In this document: positions 6,738 to 10,112 of the stretch, one piece after another | Position numbering within the stretch: the first letter of the stretch is position 1 | How the letters are laid out: every line of letters begins with the position of its first letter | Assembly (NCBI GenBank): GCA_900762125.1 | Contig: CAAFFL010000137.1 | Location: forward strand, 1 to 10,112 | Direction: 5' to 3' | DNA length: 10,112 nucleotides | From: an uncultured Prevotella sp. | GTDB taxonomy: Bacteria; Bacteroidota; Bacteroidia; Bacteroidales; Bacteroidaceae | Made by a program: the position numbers and the translations under genes | Notes under the pieces: generated by a model | What the model was told of the DNA's origin: nothing | Database searches by the model: none | What the model saw: the letters and a program-made list of their open reading frames with translations, nothing else

Positions 6738-7919
6738 ATGAACGAAGAAAACCGGGGGCTCCTCGTGCGCCTCCTTACAGACAACATCCTCCCCTACTGG
6801 TTGGAGAACGTCACCGACACCGCCAACGGCGGCTATCTCGGCCGTGTCGACGGCAACGACGTCCCGCACCCAGACGCTGAGAAGGGCGCCATCCTCAACG
6901 CGCGCATCCTCTGGGCGTTCTCTGCCGCCTACCGTGTCCTCCACCGGCCGGAGTACCTCGCCGCGGCCACGCGTGCCCGCGACTACATCCTCGACCATTT
7001 CATCGACCCCGTCTACGGCGGCGTCTACTGGAGCCTTGACCCCCACGGCAACGTCATCGACGCAAAGAAGCAGACCTATGCCATCGGCTTCACGATCTAT
7101 GGCATGAGCGAGTATGCCCGCGCCACAGGCGACAACGTCGCCCTCCAGACGGCCATTCGCCTCTTCCACGACATCGAGGCCCACGCGTTCTGCCCCAAAC
7201 CCGCCGGCTATATCGAGGCCCTGACACGTGACTGGCAGCCCATCGCCGACATGCGCCTCTCGGACAAGGACGAGAACGGCTCCCGAACGATGAACAGCCA
7301 CCTCCACATCATCGAGCCCTACACAAACCTCTATCGTGTCTGGCCCGACGAACAGCTCCGCGCCGCCATTGTCCGCCTGATGGACATCTTCACGCAGACC
7401 ATCCTCAACCACGACACCTACCATCTCGACCTCTTCTTCGACGACAACTGGCAGGGACGCCGCAACGTCGAGAGCTATGGCCACGACATCGAGGCCTCAT
7501 GGCTCCTTCACGAGACGGCACTCGTCCTCGGCGACCCCGACATCCTTGCCCGCACGGAGCCATTGGTGAAGAAGATTGCCAAGGCTGCCGACGAGGGTCT
7601 CCAGCCCGACGGCTCGATGATCTACGAGCACTGGAAGGACACGGGGGCCTACGACCGCCAGCGCCAGTGGTGGGTGATGTGCGAGTGCGCCATCGGCCAC
7701 TGGAACCTCTACCGCCACTTCGGCGACCGTGACGCCCTCGCCACGATGGAGCGCACGCTCCACTACATCGACACGCAGCTCGTCGACTGGGATCATGGCG
7801 AGTGGCACTGGGCACGCCGCGACGACGGCTCCTTGAACCTCGACGACGACAAGGCCGGCTTCTGGAAGTGCCCCTACCACAACGCCCGCATGTGCATCGA
7901 ACTGCTCTACGACATCTAG
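6738..7919 (+). CDS. Mannobiose/cellobiose 2-epimerase (AGE family)
   Basis: Cytoplasmic epimerase that inverts C2 of the reducing-end sugar, turning mannobiose into mannosyl-beta-1,4-glucose, the substrate of the GH130 enzyme. The 393-residue protein has no signal peptide and shows the (alpha/alpha)6-barrel pattern of the N-acylglucosamine 2-epimerase family at its usual length. Conserved histidines are at His188 (MNSHLHIIE), His249 (YGHDIEASWLL) and His381 (CPYHNARMCIE), with an aromatic pair in RQRQWWVMCE (307-316). The segment GGVYWSLDPHGN (94-105) is also typical. His249 and His381 are the likely general acid/base residues by analogy with characterised cellobiose 2-epimerases. The ATG is 133 nt after the symporter stop; that gap holds two repeat copies. 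Context makes mannobiose the likely substrate, but cellobiose activity is also common in this family. Confidence 0.93.
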   Translation: MNEENRGLLVRLLTDNILPYWLENVTDTANGGYLGRVDGNDVPHPDAEKGAILNARILWAFSAAYRVLHRPEYLAAATRARDYILDHFIDPVYGGVYWSLDPHGNVIDAKKQTYAIGFTIYGMSEYARATGDNVALQTAIRLFHDIEAHAFCPKPAGYIEALTRDWQPIADMRLSDKDENGSRTMNSHLHIIEPYTNLYRVWPDEQLRAAIVRLMDIFTQTILNHDTYHLDLFFDDNWQGRRNVESYGHDIEASWLLHETALVLGDPDILARTEPLVKKIAKAADEGLQPDGSMIYEHWKDTGAYDRQRQWWVMCECAIGHWNLYRHFGDRDALATMERTLHYIDTQLVDWDHGEWHWARRDDGSLNLDDDKAGFWKCPYHNARMCIELLYDI

Positions 7920-7931
7920 AGCACCGCACAG

Positions 7932-7995
7932 AAGCGCGATTCGCCGCACAAAAAGGGAAGTTCACTGTTAGACCGGGCGGCTTACCAAGCCGCCC
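7932..7995 (+). repeat. Intergenic hairpin repeat, copy E (before the AraC-type regulator)
   Basis: AGTTCACTGTTAGACC (7959-7974) is followed by the stem GGGCGGCTT (7975-7983), loop ACC and AAGCCGCCC (7987-7995), 9 bp and perfect. Upstream it shares AAGCGC and CGCCGCAC with copy C at the same mutual spacing. The hairpin ends 14 nt before the regulator ATG. Confidence 0.82.
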
Positions 7996-8009
7996 ACAAA
8001 CAAAGAATC

Positions 8010-8888
8010 ATGGACAACGTCATTCACGAGATCACGCCCCTGATGGACAAGGATGTACTCTACATCGCCGACCGGCATAAGAAGGAGTTCACCTATCCCA
8101 TCCACGACCACGACGTCATGGAACTGAACTTCGTGCAGAACGCCAGCGGCGTGCGCCGCATCGTCGGAGACCACAGCGAGGTCATCGGCGACTACGACCT
8201 CGTCCTCATCACCAGCCCGAACCTTGAGCACGTATGGGAGCAGGCCGACTGCCACAGTACGGACATCCGCGAGGTCACCGTGCAGTTCGACTTCGGCACG
8301 GACATAGACACGCTCTTCAGCAAGACACCACTGCAGAGCATCCGCGACCTCCTCATCGCCGCACGCAAGGGCGTCGCCTTCCCCATGGAGGCCATCATGC
8401 TCGTCTACGACCGCCTCGACCATCTCAGCGAGATCAAGGACGGCTTCCAGTCGCTCCTCACGTTCCTCGGCATCCTCAAGACGCTGTCCGTCACACCCGG
8501 CTACCGAACGCTGGCGTCGACGAGCTTCGCGAAGGTGAACGTCGAGGACGACAGCCGACGAATCCTGAAGGTGAAGAACTACATCACCCAGAACTTCGAC
8601 GGCGAACTGAAGCTGGAGAGGCTCGCCGACCTCGCGCACATGTCGCGGTCGGCATTCAGCCGCTTCTTCAAGATGCACACGGGACGAACGCTGACAGACT
8701 ACATCGCCGACATCCGGCTGGGCCACGCCACGCGCATGCTCATCGACACAAACGAAAGCGTCGCCGAGATCAGCTATAAGTGCGGGTTCAACAACCTCAG
8801 CAACTTCAACCGGATCTTCAAGCGACGCAAGGGCTGCGCTCCATCGGAGTTTCGCAGCAACTATCACAAGGTCAGGGTTATCATCTAA
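8010..8888 (+). CDS. AraC-family transcriptional regulator with N-terminal cupin-like sensor
   Basis: Probable sugar-responsive regulator of the operon and perhaps of the divergent GH5 gene. The product has 292 residues. Residues about 15-100 look like the AraC-type cupin sensor, with YPIHDHDVMELNFV (29-42) as the typical His-containing strand. Residues about 183-286 are the double helix-turn-helix: first HTH near 199-220 (LERLADLAHMSRSAFSRFFK), second near 250-271 (VAEISYKCGFNNLSNFNRIF), followed by the usual Pro-Ser-Glu-Phe end (278-281). There are no membrane segments, so the signal is sensed in the cytoplasm, possibly mannobiose or mannosylglucose (inferred). It is last in the operon, 90 nt after the epimerase with repeat copy E between, so autoregulation is likely. 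No separate -7 promoter box is visible in that gap. Confidence 0.9.
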   Translation: MDNVIHEITPLMDKDVLYIADRHKKEFTYPIHDHDVMELNFVQNASGVRRIVGDHSEVIGDYDLVLITSPNLEHVWEQADCHSTDIREVTVQFDFGTDIDTLFSKTPLQSIRDLLIAARKGVAFPMEAIMLVYDRLDHLSEIKDGFQSLLTFLGILKTLSVTPGYRTLASTSFAKVNVEDDSRRILKVKNYITQNFDGELKLERLADLAHMSRSAFSRFFKMHTGRTLTDYIADIRLGHATRMLIDTNESVAEISYKCGFNNLSNFNRIFKRRKGCAPSEFRSNYHKVRVII

Positions 8889-8890
8889 CG

Positions 8891-8921
8891 CGATCATGAC
8901 AGTCTGATAAGGCCATGATCG
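8891..8921. terminator. Inverted repeat between convergent genes, possible bidirectional terminator
   Basis: CGATCATG (8891-8898) and CATGATCG (8914-8921) form a perfect 8 bp stem with a 15 nt loop. It starts 2 nt after the regulator stop and lies in the 65 nt gap to the end of the convergent alanine dehydrogenase gene. The position suits a shared terminator or 3'-end stabiliser, but there is no T-tract on either side and the loop is long. Confidence 0.4.
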
Positions 8922-8953
8922 TCACATCCCCACAGCGTCGGAGGACGGAATTG

Positions 8954-10039
8954 TCACAGTCCCCAGACGTCGGCGACGGGCTTGAACACGATCTTCCCGT
9001 CAACGATGTTCAGGCCGCGCTGCAGCGCGACGTCTTCTTCGCAGGCTTTCTGCCAGCCTTTGTCGGCCAACGCGAGGGCATAGCGCAACGTGGCATTGGT
9101 GAGCGCGAGCGTCGACGTGTTCGGCACCGCGCCGGGGATATTCGCCACACAGTAGTGGACGATGCCGTCGACGACATACACGGGATGCTCATGCGTCGTC
9201 GGATGCGACGTCTCGAAGCAGCCGCCCTGGTCGATGGCGACGTCGACGAGCACCGTGCCGGGCTCCATGAGCTTCAGCATGTCGCGCGTGATGAGGTGCG
9301 GCGTCTTGTCGCCGGGTACGAGGACGCTGCCCACGACGATGTCCACATCCCGGAGCTCCTGGATGATGTTTGCCGTGGAGGAGTAGAGCGTGTGGACGTT
9401 CACCGGCAGTTCCATACCGAGCTGGCGCAGCCTGGGCAGCGAGATGTCGGCGATGGTGACGTCGGCACCCATGCCCGCAGCCATCCGTGCGGCAGCCTCA
9501 CCGACGGTGCCGCCACCAAGGACGAGGACCTTCGTCGGCTTCACGCCTGGCACGCCGGAGATGAGCTTGCCCTTGCCGCCGTACGTCTTCTGCAGATAGT
9601 AAGCGCCAGCCATCACGGCCATGCGACCGGCGACCTCGCTCATCGGGATGAGCAACGGCAGCGAGTGGTCGTCCTTCTGCACGGTCTCGTAGGCCAGACA
9701 GGTGGCGCCACTCTTCATCATCGCCACGGTGAGCTCGCGGTCACTGGCGAAATGGAAATAGGTGAACAGCAGCTGACCCTTGCGGCAGAGCGGATACTCC
9801 GGCTCGATGGGCTCCTTCACCTTCACGATCATGTCCGCCGTGGCATAGACATCCTCGATGGTCGGGAGGATTGTCGCACCGACAGCCCCATAGGCGGCAT
9901 CGGCGAAGCCACTGCCCTCACCAGCGGTGTGCTGCACAAACACTTCGTGACCATGGTCCACCATCTCGTGGACACCAGCGGGCGTCATGCCGACACGGTT
10001 CTCGCCCTGCTTGATTTCTTTAGGAATACCGATTTTCAT
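8954..10039 (-). CDS. ald: Alanine dehydrogenase
   Basis: NAD-dependent enzyme interconverting L-alanine and pyruvate plus ammonium in the cytoplasm (EC 1.4.1.1). The 361-residue product is the usual length. Substrate-site residues match the family: Arg15 in QGENRVGMTP, Lys75 in VKVKEP, His96 in FTYFHFA and catalytic Asp270 in DVAIDQGG. The nucleotide-binding loop is LGGGTVGEAA (174-183), and HYCVANIPGAVPNTST (295-310) is a further family signature. The frame is open for 12 more codons upstream, but Met at 10039 starts the canonical MKIGIPKEIK and is preferred. It is convergent with the mannan operon and shows no functional link to it. The 73 nt upstream to the window edge are AT-rich; I see only a poor -7-like match (TAAATTG on the minus strand). 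Confidence 0.97.
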   Translation of the reverse strand: MKIGIPKEIKQGENRVGMTPAGVHEMVDHGHEVFVQHTAGEGSGFADAAYGAVGATILPTIEDVYATADMIVKVKEPIEPEYPLCRKGQLLFTYFHFASDRELTVAMMKSGATCLAYETVQKDDHSLPLLIPMSEVAGRMAVMAGAYYLQKTYGGKGKLISGVPGVKPTKVLVLGGGTVGEAAARMAAGMGADVTIADISLPRLRQLGMELPVNVHTLYSSTANIIQELRDVDIVVGSVLVPGDKTPHLITRDMLKLMEPGTVLVDVAIDQGGCFETSHPTTHEHPVYVVDGIVHYCVANIPGAVPNTSTLALTNATLRYALALADKGWQKACEEDVALQRGLNIVDGKIVFKPVADVWGL

Positions 10040-10112
10040 AGCTTCAGTTTTTGATGTTCCAATTTCGCTTCGCAATTTACGAAAAAAACAAATAGGATGT
10101 ACTCGCCGCCCC

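Noticed and set aside
2727..7995. Repeats as integron attC sites (GTTAGAC fits the GTTRRRY core)
   Set aside because: There is no matching RYYYAAC core at the other end, the GTTAGAC block changes to GTCAGAC and GCCGGAC in some copies, and the genes form one metabolic pathway, not a cassette array.
2727..7995. Repeats as a CRISPR array or as intrinsic terminators
   Set aside because: Copies are separated by whole genes, so there are no spacers. The hairpins are followed by A/C-rich, not T-rich, sequence and lie within a co-directional operon.
8915..10054. 379-codon open frame on the plus strand opposite alanine dehydrogenase
   Set aside because: The minus-strand product has all alanine dehydrogenase active-site residues; the opposite frame is a low-complexity His/Arg/Val-rich shadow.
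10040..10075. 12-residue N-terminal extension of alanine dehydrogenase
   Set aside because: The family starts with MKIGIPKE, which begins exactly at 10039; the extension has no family similarity.

Overview
The window looks like Bacteroidales DNA, possibly a high-GC Prevotellaceae-like genome. Three things suggest this: two TAnnTTTG (-7 type) promoter boxes, A-rich leaders without strong Shine-Dalgarno sequences, and a gene set matching the mannan pathway described in Bacteroides fragilis. The genus is a guess. Coding DNA is GC-rich with strongly C/G-ending codons, so many long open frames appear on the antisense strand.

Layout: (1) 1-1192, minus strand: a secreted GH5 beta-mannanase-like enzyme, cut at its C-terminus by the window edge. 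(2) 1193-1409: a divergent promoter region with the same TTATCTTTG box facing each way. (3) 1410-8888, plus strand: a six-gene operon encoding a CE7-type acetyl esterase, a GH26 beta-mannanase, a GH130 mannosylglucose phosphorylase, a GPH-type sugar symporter, a mannobiose/cellobiose 2-epimerase and an AraC-type regulator. (4) 8954-10039, minus strand: alanine dehydrogenase, convergent with the operon and probably unrelated to it.

Inferred pathway: the GH5 and GH26 mannanases and the esterase trim (acetylated) mannan outside the cytoplasm. The symporter imports mannobiose, the epimerase converts it to mannosyl-glucose, and the GH130 enzyme splits this with phosphate into mannose-1-phosphate and glucose. 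The AraC-type protein is the likely sensor and activator. No SusC/SusD pair lies in the window.

The most unusual feature is non-coding. Four of the five gaps inside the operon carry a repeat made of a conserved unpaired block (AGTTCGCTGTTAGACC) followed by an 8-9 bp hairpin with a CTT-ACC-AAG tip. There are five copies, all in the same orientation. The hairpin arms change between copies but stay fully complementary, and the hairpin ends 14-19 nt before the next start codon. The fifth gap, before GH130, has an unrelated hairpin instead. I read these as candidate structured RNA elements in the leaders of operon genes, or as a mobile intergenic repeat family that has been put to use there.
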